From Lachnospiraceae bacterium UBA5895 (GTDB lineage: Bacteria > Bacillota > Clostridia > Lachnospirales > Lachnospiraceae), in the NCBI GenBank assembly GCA_002431915.1, contig DJEP01000123.1, positions 1-36,902 on the forward strand: a stretch of DNA of 36,902 nucleotides, read 5' to 3'. Made by a program: the position numbers and the translations under genes. The first letter of the stretch is position 1, and each line of letters opens with the position of its first letter. The notes under the pieces were generated by a model. The model saw only the letters and a list, made by a program, of their open reading frames with translations. It did no database searches and had not been told where the DNA came from. This document shows, piece after piece, positions 7,304 to 15,911 of this stretch.

Positions 7304-9589
7304 ATGGCTGGAATTGTATTGGAGAAAGGTAAAACGATATATAGCTACGGGCAGCCTATGACCGCACTGCATCTGATTACGAACGGTAAGGTAAGCGTAT
7401 CTTACCCCGGCGGCTCTTATCAGCTTGGCAAGGGTGATGTGATCGGTATCTGTGAGATCTGCTCCGAGATCCATCTTCTCAGCTATGTGACTGTGGAGGA
7501 TACCACGATCCTCACCTACCCCCTGACCAGTCTGGATTCTCTGAATGATATTCTGCAGAAGCATCCTGATGTGGCAAGGCTTTTTTTATTGTCCTGCTTC
7601 CGGCAGATCAACATTCTGTTAAACCGCAGCTCTATCTCTGAATTAAACTGCAGCGAGCTCTACCGCACACTGACGGATGACATTGCTACCTACAACACTC
7701 TGTGCGACCGCTACCGCCTGCCCGCACGCTCACTGGAGCATTTTGATGAGCTGAACGCCTTCCTCGGGGACGACTCTCCGGATATCTGGCTGAACGGATA
7801 TTACATGGGCTTAAGCCGTATTCTGGCTTCGGACAACTACCGGATCATGGTGCAGGAGGCGGATCTTCCCATCGGCATGCTGCGTAAGGGAAGCCTGGAT
7901 TTCAGACGTACCTATCAGAGTCTTGAGGAGCAGTTCCACTATTTACAGCAGGTAGGCTCTTTTTATTTGCGGGAATCCGGCAACGATCTGTTTGATTTTT
8001 ATACTTCTCTCTATTATAAACTGGGGCCGGGCAACGAGGACAGCAAGATCGTCTATGACCGGATACACCGTATGCTCTCCAAGGCAGGGGATCTGTCCTT
8101 TATCGATCAGGATCTGTTCGCCTCCAGGTCACAGAGCTTCCAGAGCAGCTTAGATCTCATGGAATCTGCGGATTCCTCTGACGCTGCAGATGGCGGAGAC
8201 TCCGAGATCTTAGGCAAGCTCGCCGGATCCCTGAACACGATCTTAGAGTACGCCGGACCGGACTTAGATACCGTATCCAGCTTCCGTCAGCATGTACATG
8301 CGTATAAGCTGCTCTCCGACCGCAGTTCCCAGGATCAGGAGGTCGCACTGCTTCGCAGGCAGCTGACAGAAGAATTCTATCTGCTGTATTCGCTTCTGTT
8401 CACCCAGACGCTGGAACAGCCGGATATTCCCATGCCGGTGCGGATGTTCTTATATTTCGGCTATGTGGATGAGGAACTGGCAGGGCTGAAAAATGCAGTG
8501 ACCCTGTATCGTCTGGCGGAAGCCATGACCGACCACAGCGCCGCCGGAGTCTACACTTTTTATGACTGGCTGCTGGCGATCTTCCACGGGCAGAAATCTC
8601 CCAGCCGGAACGAATTCGACCAGGATTACTCCGATTATATCCATAAGCAGAAAGTGGGCGGTAACATTACCGATGCTGAGTTGAAAGCCCTGGAGAACAA
8701 TGCCATGGCAAAGGTCAATTACGAGCTTAAGAATATGTTCCCCCAGGTCAACAAGATCACTTTCGGTCGGATCACCACATTTTGTCCACTGCTCTGTGCG
8801 GATGATGTACTGAAAGATTTGGAAAGTTCCTATGTTACTGTATCCCGCGTATCGCAGATTCTCGAAGAGATCCGCCGTGTGGATTACACCGCTTTCTATC
8901 GGGAAAGTCTGGACATGGCGCACTTGGATGTCATGGGCAAGGAAACGATACATTTAGAATATCTGCCGGATATCATTCTCATGCCGAATGTCGGCATCCG
9001 CGGTGTCATGTGGCAGGAGATCGAAGGCAAACGTCGCAACAGCCCCTGTCGTATGGTATTCTCCATTTTCCACATGGAGGATCTGAAGACTACCTTCACT
9101 CATCTCACCGGAGAATTCCGTTGGGAGCTGTGCAAGAGAGTCCAGGGCAACCGCTGGAACGATGTCTCCGTAAGCTCCCTGACCAGCGAATATTTCGATT
9201 ACATCCAGTTCTACCGTAAGAATCATGATCTGAGCACCGAGGCCAAGGAAAAAGTAAAATCCAGCTTACAGCGTGCCAAGAACAGTTTCAAGGAAATGTT
9301 TGTGAGAGATTATATGATCTGGGTATTGTTCGAAGGTGCCGGATCCCCGAGACTGAACAAGGTAGCACGACAGATCATGTTCACCTATTGTCCGTTCCCG
9401 GAGGATATCTGCAATACCCTTGCACAGAATCCGCTGTACAGTGAGCTTTTGGACCGTCGTAAGATCAAGGTGGCACAGGGACTGCACCATCTGGATGTAT
9501 TGACCCGCAAGCTGCAAAACGGCAACATCCCGGTTCCCGAGACTGTGACCAAAGAACGCTATTACATCAGTGGCAGTAAAAAAGCCTGA
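7304..9589 (+). CDS. Large protein with N-terminal cyclic-nucleotide-binding-like domain
   Basis: The chosen ATG at 7304 follows GAGGT at 7293-7297 by six bases and gives 761 residues; an upstream ATG at 7241 lies before the -10 box and is unlikely. Residues 1 to about 115 have the CRP/cNMP beta-roll pattern (LEKGKTIYSYGQPMTALHLI, then GKVSVSYPGG and YQLGKGDVIGICEI). The usual phosphate-binding Gly-Glu...Arg cassette is not evident, so it may bind no cyclic nucleotide. There is no CRP-type helix-turn-helix after it. The remaining roughly 640 residues are soluble and mixed helical, with a conserved-looking stretch around MPNVGIRGVMWQEIEG and FTHLTGEFRWELCKRVQG that I cannot assign. It abuts the convergent flavodoxin gene with no spacer. 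Probably a regulatory or sensory protein; function unknown. Confidence 0.82.
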   Translation: MAGIVLEKGKTIYSYGQPMTALHLITNGKVSVSYPGGSYQLGKGDVIGICEICSEIHLLSYVTVEDTTILTYPLTSLDSLNDILQKHPDVARLFLLSCFRQINILLNRSSISELNCSELYRTLTDDIATYNTLCDRYRLPARSLEHFDELNAFLGDDSPDIWLNGYYMGLSRILASDNYRIMVQEADLPIGMLRKGSLDFRRTYQSLEEQFHYLQQVGSFYLRESGNDLFDFYTSLYYKLGPGNEDSKIVYDRIHRMLSKAGDLSFIDQDLFASRSQSFQSSLDLMESADSSDAADGGDSEILGKLAGSLNTILEYAGPDLDTVSSFRQHVHAYKLLSDRSSQDQEVALLRRQLTEEFYLLYSLLFTQTLEQPDIPMPVRMFLYFGYVDEELAGLKNAVTLYRLAEAMTDHSAAGVYTFYDWLLAIFHGQKSPSRNEFDQDYSDYIHKQKVGGNITDAELKALENNAMAKVNYELKNMFPQVNKITFGRITTFCPLLCADDVLKDLESSYVTVSRVSQILEEIRRVDYTAFYRESLDMAHLDVMGKETIHLEYLPDIILMPNVGIRGVMWQEIEGKRRNSPCRMVFSIFHMEDLKTTFTHLTGEFRWELCKRVQGNRWNDVSVSSLTSEYFDYIQFYRKNHDLSTEAKEKVKSSLQRAKNSFKEMFVRDYMIWVLFEGAGSPRLNKVARQIMFTYCPFPEDICNTLAQNPLYSELLDRRKIKVAQGLHHLDVLTRKLQNGNIPVPETVTKERYYISGSKKA

Positions 9590-10021
9590 TTATGCATTTG
9601 CCAGCTGTTTGCCCAGTTCTCTGCACTCGTTAAGACCATCCTCATCGGGAGTCTCATGGCAGATCAGTCCTTCTCCGTTCAATACGGTAGCGCCTGCTGC
9701 CTCCATACGGGTGGTCCAGTCTCTCATCCACTCACCGTCGCCCCAGCCGTAAGAGCCGAACAGAGCGATCTTTTTGCCGGAAGCAAAGCCTTCCACATCA
9801 CATACAAAAGGCTCCATCTCGGATTCCTCCAGGACTTCCGCTCCCATAGCGGGACAGCCCAGTGCGAATTTGGGAGTTGCCTTCAGTTCATCTAAGTTTG
9901 CTCCGGTGACGAATACCACCTCGGCTTCCTTGCCGGCTTCCCGGATGCCCTCTCCGATGGCTTCTGCCATAGCCTGGGTGTTGCCACCCTGTGTCCAGAA
10001 TACTACGTAAATCTTATCCAT
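9590..10021 (-). CDS. Flavodoxin
   Basis: A 143-residue FMN-binding electron carrier, the usual short-chain flavodoxin length. The phosphate-binding loop T-Q-G-G-N-T is at residues 10-15 after a beta strand (IYVVFW). The FMN-contacting loops are GCPAMGAEVLEE and FGSYGWGDGEWM. Flavodoxins replace ferredoxin when iron is scarce. It is the second gene after the DUF3793 gene (52-base gap containing a GC-rich hairpin near 10047-10068), behind an operator-like palindrome. The start has a good ribosome binding site (AGGAAGGA). Its stop codon begins at the base next to the stop of the convergent 7304-9589 gene. Confidence 0.95.
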   Translation of the reverse strand: MDKIYVVFWTQGGNTQAMAEAIGEGIREAGKEAEVVFVTGANLDELKATPKFALGCPAMGAEVLEESEMEPFVCDVEGFASGKKIALFGSYGWGDGEWMRDWTTRMEAAGATVLNGEGLICHETPDEDGLNECRELGKQLANA

Positions 10022-10073
10022 AATAATGTCCTTCCTTTCTATAACCTGCCGGCTTTTCGCCGCAGGTGAAATT

Positions 10074-10676
10074 CTATGCCGCGGAATTTCCGCAGATATC
10101 TATGATCTCAGTCATCTTCAATCCATAATGTAACAGCTGGATCAAATTTTCCCTGGCATATTCATATTTTTCAAAAAGTTTCTGTTTATTTTCCTTGTCC
10201 GCATAGACCTTCCAGTAACCGGTGCAGAGACTGTTCCTTCCCCGGTGTCTGATAAACCCTTCCACATCCTCCGGCGGATACCCCAGCAATAACCCCAGTT
10301 CGTGAGGAAACGGCTTCCCTCTCTCCGCGTAGGTCTCGTAGCGTTCGCAAAAGACCGGTAAAATATTTTCCAAAAGACAGGACTCGTAACCTGCCTCCTG
10401 CAGCAGCTTCTGTACCTGCGGCATTTTCAGATACTTTTCCAGCCGTTCCTTCCGGTATAGTAGTATTGCCATTTTTTCCTCTGTCTCCAACAAGGGATAC
10501 ATGGACAGTACGCTGCCCTCTATGATCTTCTCCACCTGTGAGAAGGCATCAGGGGAAATGGTCAGCAGATTGGAAATCTTCAGTCCTGTAATCAGTGGTG
10601 CACATTGCAGAGCAAGCTGCAGTTCCACGTCATCTGCTTTCATTCCGCACAGGATCTCCCATGTTTCCTGGCTCAA
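10074..10676 (-). CDS. DUF3793 family protein
   Basis: A 200-residue soluble protein. The start is a TTG at 10676, supported by AGGAGGTGA seven to eight bases upstream; the next ATG (residue 12) has no such site. The N-terminal LQLALQCAPLITGLKISNLLTI and the later FPHELGLLLGYPPEDVEGFI are typical of DUF3793, a clostridial family often found beside flavodoxin and ferrous-iron transport genes. Its biochemical role is unknown; a link to iron or redox metabolism is inferred from neighbours. It leads an operon with flavodoxin. Confidence 0.88.
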   Translation of the reverse strand: MSQETWEILCGMKADDVELQLALQCAPLITGLKISNLLTISPDAFSQVEKIIEGSVLSMYPLLETEEKMAILLYRKERLEKYLKMPQVQKLLQEAGYESCLLENILPVFCERYETYAERGKPFPHELGLLLGYPPEDVEGFIRHRGRNSLCTGYWKVYADKENKQKLFEKYEYARENLIQLLHYGLKMTEIIDICGNSAA

Positions 10677-10716
10677 TCGGCGTTCACCTCCTATTGTAAT
10701 GTCTAGTGAAATCTTT

Positions 10717-10736
10717 AAGTTAGTCTTAACTAACTT
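10717..10736. promoter_or_regulatory. Operator-like palindrome before DUF3793-flavodoxin
   Basis: A perfect 8-base inverted repeat (AAGTTAGT, 4-base spacer, ACTAACTT) sits just downstream of the promoter at 10745-10773, at about +2 to +21 of the transcript. The GTTAG/CTAAC half-sites recall DtxR/IdeR-type iron boxes, but the 6-base gap between them differs from the single base in the classic DtxR box, so the regulator family is uncertain. Confidence 0.55.
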
Positions 10737-10744
10737 TCGTATCT

Positions 10745-10773
10745 ATCATATAGAAAAAAGCAGTTCCCGTCAA
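10745..10773 (-). promoter_or_regulatory. Promoter of DUF3793-flavodoxin operon
   Basis: TTGACG (10768-10773), 17 bases, then TATGAT (10745-10750) on the minus strand: a near-consensus housekeeping promoter. Its -35 lies in the loop region of the preceding gene's terminator hairpin, so terminator and promoter share the same DNA. Confidence 0.65.
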
Positions 10774-10782
10774 GGGAACTGC
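10754..10782 (-). terminator. Intrinsic terminator of the GGDEF gene
   Basis: GCAGTTCCC (10760-10768) pairs perfectly with GGGAACTGC (10774-10782) around a 5-base loop, and on the minus strand the hairpin is followed by six T residues. It stands 60 bases after the stop of the GGDEF gene. Confidence 0.85.
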
Positions 10783-10842
10783 CTGATAGAAATTCTCAAC
10801 ATATAAATTCTAATATCAAAATTCAAAATTGCCTTCCGGATC

Positions 10843-12180
10843 TCAGATTCTTCTGCGATCCAGACCGGTGTTACGGTAATACTCCGCCTTATCCTGGTAC
10901 ATCCGCCGCTCAGGTTCCGTCAGCAGATGATCCTCACCCACAGCTTCCAGTGTATTCACCGCAGCTCCCACCGCCATGGTGGCATTGTGGGCTGCAAGCT
11001 CTGCCTTCAGCTCCTCCACCTTGCGGTAGAGCTCTTTTTCATCGATTCCGGTGCACAGGACTACCAGCTCATCTCCGCCGATACGGAACAATCCGCTTCC
11101 TGCAAATACATGCTTCAGGCACTCACAGCACCGTCTGATCAGACGGTCTCCGGCGGAATGTCCCTCACTGTCATTGATCCGTTTTAATCCCGTAATATCG
11201 CAGTACACCACGCCAATGGGAATTGTGTGATCCACCTGCCCGATATATCGCTCTATGGCATAACGGTTCCCCAGAGTGGTCAGTGGATCCGAATAGCTCA
11301 TGATCTCCAGTTCCCGCACCAGATTCCGCTGTTTTATGGAAGACACGATAAAATGTCCCATGATCTGCAACATTTCCGATACAAATTTAAAGTAACGCGC
11401 CGGAGGATTGTCTACACCGTAGAAGCCGATTACCTTCTCGTCATCGTAGAGCGGAACCACCACCAGAGAGTGAATGTTCTGTCTCGCCAATACCTCATAC
11501 ATCTGCGGATCCACATTCTTCATGTCTTCCAGATTCTCTGTGATGATATTCAGATTATCGGCAAATTTTTCATACCATCCCGCGCAGATCTCCGGAGGCA
11601 GATTCTGAAGCGTGTCCTTTTCCGATGTGACCCCTTTTGCCACCCATTCGTAAGTATTGCTGTCGTACTTGCGGTCATCTCTTTCAAAAATGTAGACCCT
11701 GCCTGCTTCCAGCGTCTTACCGATGAATTCCAGCAGCACCTGCAGGGTCTGATCCATGTTCTCCTGTCGCAGCGCCACGCGGATAGCTTCATTCAACGCA
11801 GCTTCCAGATTCCGATAGTCTGCCGTATTTTCCTCTTTTTCATTCAGGGCACCGCAATCTATGGCTATCTCCATACGGTACCTTTTCCCGTCTTCCTCTA
11901 CCAGGGTGTCCTTGATATGAAGTTCTCTTCGTAACAGGGGATTGTAGTACTCCCATTCCTTAAAAAAGCCGGGTTCCAGCTGCTCATTATTACAGATACC
12001 GCAGGGCAGTGCATTCCCCTGCAATACCTCATAGCAATTTAGCCCGACAATTTCTTCATTGCTCTGAAACCCATAGGATTTCAAAGTCTTTTGATTCATG
12101 TATACCAGTTCATATGTCTCCGCATCTGACACATATACATATTCATCCAGATTCTCAAAAAATTCCCATATCTTACTCAT
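10843..12180 (-). CDS. PAS-GAF-GGDEF protein, probable diguanylate cyclase
   Basis: A 445-residue cytosolic protein without membrane segments. An N-terminal PAS domain (about residues 1-110, starting IWEFFENLDEYVYVSDAET and containing a CxxC in ALPCGICNNEQ) is followed by a GAF domain (about 130-275) and a GGDEF domain (about 285-440). The active-site loop is GGDEL at about residues 368-372, compatible with c-di-GMP synthesis from GTP; no RxxD inhibitory site is seen just before it. Input signals could be redox or small ligands, given the PAS cysteines. It follows the phosphodiesterase gene at 12224 by 43 bases and may be read through from it. It has its own terminator at 10754-10782. Confidence 0.92.
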   Translation of the reverse strand: MSKIWEFFENLDEYVYVSDAETYELVYMNQKTLKSYGFQSNEEIVGLNCYEVLQGNALPCGICNNEQLEPGFFKEWEYYNPLLRRELHIKDTLVEEDGKRYRMEIAIDCGALNEKEENTADYRNLEAALNEAIRVALRQENMDQTLQVLLEFIGKTLEAGRVYIFERDDRKYDSNTYEWVAKGVTSEKDTLQNLPPEICAGWYEKFADNLNIITENLEDMKNVDPQMYEVLARQNIHSLVVVPLYDDEKVIGFYGVDNPPARYFKFVSEMLQIMGHFIVSSIKQRNLVRELEIMSYSDPLTTLGNRYAIERYIGQVDHTIPIGVVYCDITGLKRINDSEGHSAGDRLIRRCCECLKHVFAGSGLFRIGGDELVVLCTGIDEKELYRKVEELKAELAAHNATMAVGAAVNTLEAVGEDHLLTEPERRMYQDKAEYYRNTGLDRRRI

Positions 12181-12223
12181 GTATACTCAACCCGCTTCCA
12201 TCGTCTTCCCCTCATCTGACTAT

Positions 12224-13066
12224 TTAGTATACACTCGTAAACGCTTTACGGCAAGCCTGTTCTCTCAAAAATGTCTGTAAAAGTCTCACATCGTCCGTAA
12301 TCACGCCGTCTGCTCCGCAGTTTACGATTCTTCGCATGGCACCGGAAGTATTTGCGGTCCAGCCGTATACAGATTTTCCTTCGTAATGAATGGCTTCCAC
12401 CATGTCTGTTGTAAGATTCTTTCCTTCGATGCTATAGCTGTCCACATAATCCAGATCATAGTCATCCTCTTCCAGATCATGGGCAATATATACCGTGGAG
12501 ATGTCCGGTTCCAGTTCCTTTACTCTCTGCAGTATTCCCTTATTCATGGATCCGATGATGCATTCGTCCACCATATCATACTCCTGAAGCAGTGCAAGAA
12601 CGCTCTCCTCCAGTTCCTGCTCCTGCCCGGTATATTTCAATTCGATCATCAATGTGATCCGCCCCCAGGCACAGGCAAGCATCTCTTCCAGTGTCGGGAT
12701 CTGCTCTCCTCTGTATGCTGCGGAAAATGCACTTCCCACTTCCAGTGTGGAAAGCACGTCTGCCTCTGCATCCCACACACAGACATCCTCGCCCGCAGTA
12801 CGTTTGAAATTGCTGTCATGCATCACGATCAGGGTTCCGTCAGACAACTGCTGCACATCGATCTCGGCGATGGGCACTCCGTCCCGGATTGCCTGCTCCA
12901 ATGCCGCCACCGTATTCTCCGGGGCTACCTTCGCTCCTGCCCGGTGAGCCACCACGATCACGGGAGTGTCTTTTCCGACTGCCTCTACCTGCGGCAATAC
13001 GCCATAAGTCAGAAAATAAACGCACAGAAGCATAACAATTGCTGTTTTCCGGATTGTTTTCATCAT
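12224..13066 (-). CDS. Secreted glycerophosphodiester phosphodiesterase
   Basis: Hydrolyses glycerophosphodiesters to glycerol-3-phosphate and an alcohol, here probably outside the membrane. Two adjacent ATGs at 13066 and 13063 follow GGGAGGG (13071-13077), giving 280 residues; a longer reading frame starting at 13126 lies over the promoter and is rejected. Residues 1 to about 28 form a signal peptide or N-terminal anchor (KTIRK, then AIVMLLCVYFLTYGVL). Catalytic GDPD residues are visible: HR at 41-42, ENT at 50-52, EID at 68-70 and H83 in VMHDSNFKRT. The family's GVITDD end motif is present. Its own promoter is at 13113-13142. Confidence 0.93.
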   Translation of the reverse strand: MMKTIRKTAIVMLLCVYFLTYGVLPQVEAVGKDTPVIVVAHRAGAKVAPENTVAALEQAIRDGVPIAEIDVQQLSDGTLIVMHDSNFKRTAGEDVCVWDAEADVLSTLEVGSAFSAAYRGEQIPTLEEMLACAWGRITLMIELKYTGQEQELEESVLALLQEYDMVDECIIGSMNKGILQRVKELEPDISTVYIAHDLEEDDYDLDYVDSYSIEGKNLTTDMVEAIHYEGKSVYGWTANTSGAMRRIVNCGADGVITDDVRLLQTFLREQACRKAFTSVY

Positions 13067-13112
13067 TTTGCCCTCCCATGATAGTTTAATATCAATTTTA
13101 TTGTAACAATTG

Positions 13113-13142
13113 ACTATAAACTCCATGCGAGGAAAGTGTAAA
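13113..13142 (-). promoter_or_regulatory. Promoter of the GDPD gene
   Basis: TTTACA (13137-13142), 18 bases, TATAGT (13113-13118) on the minus strand, each one base from consensus. It lies between the ATPase stop and the GDPD ribosome binding site. Confidence 0.55.
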
Positions 13143-13156
13143 CATTTTGTAAATAT

Positions 13157-15841
13157 TCACTTCCGAAGCACCACTATCACCTCATGGGCGAGCAGAGGAA
13201 ATGCCGCCAGTGCGCTTAACAGGAGCCACTCCTGTCCCGACAGATGCGAGGTGCCGAACGCGTTGATCAGAAATGGAATCTCCGTCACGGCAAACTGCAA
13301 CACAAAACCGATAATGCACGCCGCCACCATCAGCAGATTATCCCAGGGACGCATGGCAAATACGGACTTCTGTACATCCCGCATACCGATGGCATGATAC
13401 AGCTGGCACATTCCCAACACAGTAAATGCATAAGTCTGGGATTTCGCCAGTATCTGCTCCTGCGACATTAGTTCCCTGAGGCGTTCCACACAGGTAAACA
13501 GATTGCCCGTAAGCTCCCCTTCCGCCGCCAGAATCCCGCAGGGAAGCACCAGAAATGCCGCCAGTCCGATTCCGGTGATCAGCGCCCCATAGAACAGCGT
13601 GCATGCCATTCCTCCTCTGGCGAACAGACTCTCCGATGCTTTTCTGGGTGGGCAGCACATCAGACTTTTTCCGTCATTTTTATCCACACCTAGCGCCAGT
13701 GCCGGCAGCGAATCCGTGATCAGATTGATCCACAGAATGTGACTGGATTTTAACGGAGATGCCAGCCCCAGTGCCACCGCCACGAACATGGTCATCAATT
13801 CTCCCAGATTGGACGACAGCAGGAAAATTACAGACTTCCGGATATTCTCATAGACACCTCTGCCTTCCTCGATGGCTTTTTCAATAGTGGAAAAATTATC
13901 ATCCGCAAGTATCATATCCGCAGCCTGTTTGGCGACATCCACTCCGGTTCCCATGGCTACGCCGATATCCGCCGCTTTTAAGGAAGGGGCATCATTGACC
14001 CCGTCACCGGTCATCGCCACGGTCTCCCCGTTTCGCTGTAACCCCTTCACGATCCGTACCTTCTGCGCAGGCGTGACTCTGGCGTAGACCCTTAAATCCT
14101 TAATTCTTTTCAAAAAGGAAGCATCATCCAACCGTTCCAGTTCTCTGCCCGTAATACACTGGCTGCGGTGTCCGGCAATCCCCAGCTGTCTGGCAATGGC
14201 ATAGGCGGTATCCACATGATCACCCGTGATCATCACCGTGGTCACTCCGGCGTGCCGAAAGATTTCCACGGCTTCCCCTGCCTCCGGTCTGGTGGGATCC
14301 CGCATTCCCACGATACCCAGGAACGTCATTCCCTCTTCTTCACCTGCGGATATTCCCTCGCTCTGTGCCACCGCCAGTGTCCGAAGAGAGAGAGAATTCA
14401 TCAGTTCCACGACCTCACTGATCCGCTTCCGCTGCGCAGGAGTCATGGGAACACTCCTTCCCTCCTGTAAGATATGAGTGCAATGCTGCACGATCACATC
14501 CGGAGCCCCTTTGGTATAGGCAATCCCTCTCCCGGATCTGCCACCCGGAAGTCTGTGGTAGGTCGTCATCATTTTCCGGTCGGAGTCAAAGGGTCTCTCA
14601 TCGTAACGCAAATACTGCCGCTCCAGCCGTTCTCTCTGCAGACCGTATTTTGCACCGAAATCCAAAAGTGCCAGTTCCGTGGGATCTCCAATGCGCTGCT
14701 CGCCCTGTAACGAAGCATCATTGCACAAAAGCATTCCCCGTAACAGTTCCGGCAGGATACGGCGTTCCCCTCTGCCATCTGCCCTCGTGACATCCTCCAT
14801 CACATCATACCACCAGCATTTCTCCACGGTGAGCCGGTTCTGGGTAAGTGTCCCTGTCTTATCCGAGCAGACCACGCTGACCGCTCCCAGTGTCTCCACC
14901 GAAGGAAGTCTTCGAATGATGGTGTGTACTCTGACCATTCTGGTCACCGACAATGCCAGGCAGATCGTGACGACTGCCGGAAGCCCTTCCGGCACTGCGG
15001 CAACCGCAAGCGAGATAGCTACCAGAAGCATCTCCGGAATATTTCGGTGCTGAAATACCGCCAGCAAAAACAATCCGGCGCACAGCCCCAGGGAGAGAAT
15101 ACTCAATAGCTTTCCCAGATCTCCCAGCCGTTTCTGCAGTGGCGTCATCTCGTCTTCCGTATCCGTGATCATGGAAGCGATCCTGCCGATCTCCGTATCC
15201 ATGCCGGTCGCCACCACCAGTCCTTCCCCATGACCGTTCGTCACCACCGTGGACATATAGACCATATTGACCCGTTCGGCTAACGGGATCTCCTGCCTGC
15301 AGTCCGCCAGGAAAAGAGCGTCTTTCTCCACCGGGACGGATTCTCCGGTTAGGGCGGATTCCTCCATCTGGAGATTCGCACTTCTGGTCAGACGGATATC
15401 CGCCGGAACCTGTGCCCCCGCTTCCAGATCCACCAGATCTCCCGTCACCAGTTCTGCCGCGGGGATCTCTCTGCGGATGCCGTCCCGGATCACAATGGTC
15501 CGGGGGCTGGTAAGTTTTCTTAACGCTTCCAAGGCTTTTCGGGCTTTTCCCTCCTGTAGCATTCCCACCAGCGCATTTACCAGGACTACCGTACCGACGA
15601 TTATGGCATCACTGACTTCTCCCAGGAGAATGGATACCACCGCCGCAATCAATAATATGTAGATCAGCGGATCCTTCAACTGCTCCAGGAAAAGCTGTAT
15701 TTTTGTCTTTTTCCGTGCAGCTTTCATTTCGTTTCTGCCATTTTGCTGCAAACGACGAAAGGCCTCACCTTCGGTAAGACCTTTCACTGTGTCACTATTT
15801 AGTTTACTTATGATTTCCTGTATATTCTGCTTCTCGAACAC
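13157..15841 (-). CDS. Calcium-transporting P-type ATPase (type II)
   Basis: An integral membrane cation pump of 894 residues that couples ATP hydrolysis to Ca2+ export. The start is a GTG at 15841 with GGAGGG five bases upstream (15847-15852); the ATG at 15869 has no ribosome binding site. Visible motifs: cation-ATPase N-terminal domain, TGES in the actuator domain, PEGLPAVVT in membrane helix 4 (about residue 282), phosphorylation site DKTGTLT (about 326), TGDGVNDAPSLKAADIG (about 610) and NLITDSLPALALG in helix 6. PEGLP plus NxxTD is the SERCA/PMCA-like calcium signature. An unpaired extracytoplasmic insert follows helix 7. It follows the chemoreceptor gene on the same strand with a 70-base gap holding imperfect hairpins. 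Confidence 0.93.
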   Translation of the reverse strand: MFEKQNIQEIISKLNSDTVKGLTEGEAFRRLQQNGRNEMKAARKKTKIQLFLEQLKDPLIYILLIAAVVSILLGEVSDAIIVGTVVLVNALVGMLQEGKARKALEALRKLTSPRTIVIRDGIRREIPAAELVTGDLVDLEAGAQVPADIRLTRSANLQMEESALTGESVPVEKDALFLADCRQEIPLAERVNMVYMSTVVTNGHGEGLVVATGMDTEIGRIASMITDTEDEMTPLQKRLGDLGKLLSILSLGLCAGLFLLAVFQHRNIPEMLLVAISLAVAAVPEGLPAVVTICLALSVTRMVRVHTIIRRLPSVETLGAVSVVCSDKTGTLTQNRLTVEKCWWYDVMEDVTRADGRGERRILPELLRGMLLCNDASLQGEQRIGDPTELALLDFGAKYGLQRERLERQYLRYDERPFDSDRKMMTTYHRLPGGRSGRGIAYTKGAPDVIVQHCTHILQEGRSVPMTPAQRKRISEVVELMNSLSLRTLAVAQSEGISAGEEEGMTFLGIVGMRDPTRPEAGEAVEIFRHAGVTTVMITGDHVDTAYAIARQLGIAGHRSQCITGRELERLDDASFLKRIKDLRVYARVTPAQKVRIVKGLQRNGETVAMTGDGVNDAPSLKAADIGVAMGTGVDVAKQAADMILADDNFSTIEKAIEEGRGVYENIRKSVIFLLSSNLGELMTMFVAVALGLASPLKSSHILWINLITDSLPALALGVDKNDGKSLMCCPPRKASESLFARGGMACTLFYGALITGIGLAAFLVLPCGILAAEGELTGNLFTCVERLRELMSQEQILAKSQTYAFTVLGMCQLYHAIGMRDVQKSVFAMRPWDNLLMVAACIIGFVLQFAVTEIPFLINAFGTSHLSGQEWLLLSALAAFPLLAHEVIVVLRK

Positions 15842-15911
15842 GTCCGCCCTCCAATGCTTGTTTCTATGCATTGTATGCAGAAACGTCCGGATTCATGATA
15901 ACAGTCACCGG

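Noticed and set aside
10047..10068. GC-rich hairpin between DUF3793 and flavodoxin as a terminator
   Set aside because: No T run follows on the minus strand, so it is more likely a processing or stabilising hairpin within one operon transcript.
15842..15871. ATG at 15871 as start of the P-type ATPase
   Set aside because: It has no ribosome binding site, while the GTG at 15841 has GGAGGG at ideal spacing, and the protein then begins as usual for the family.
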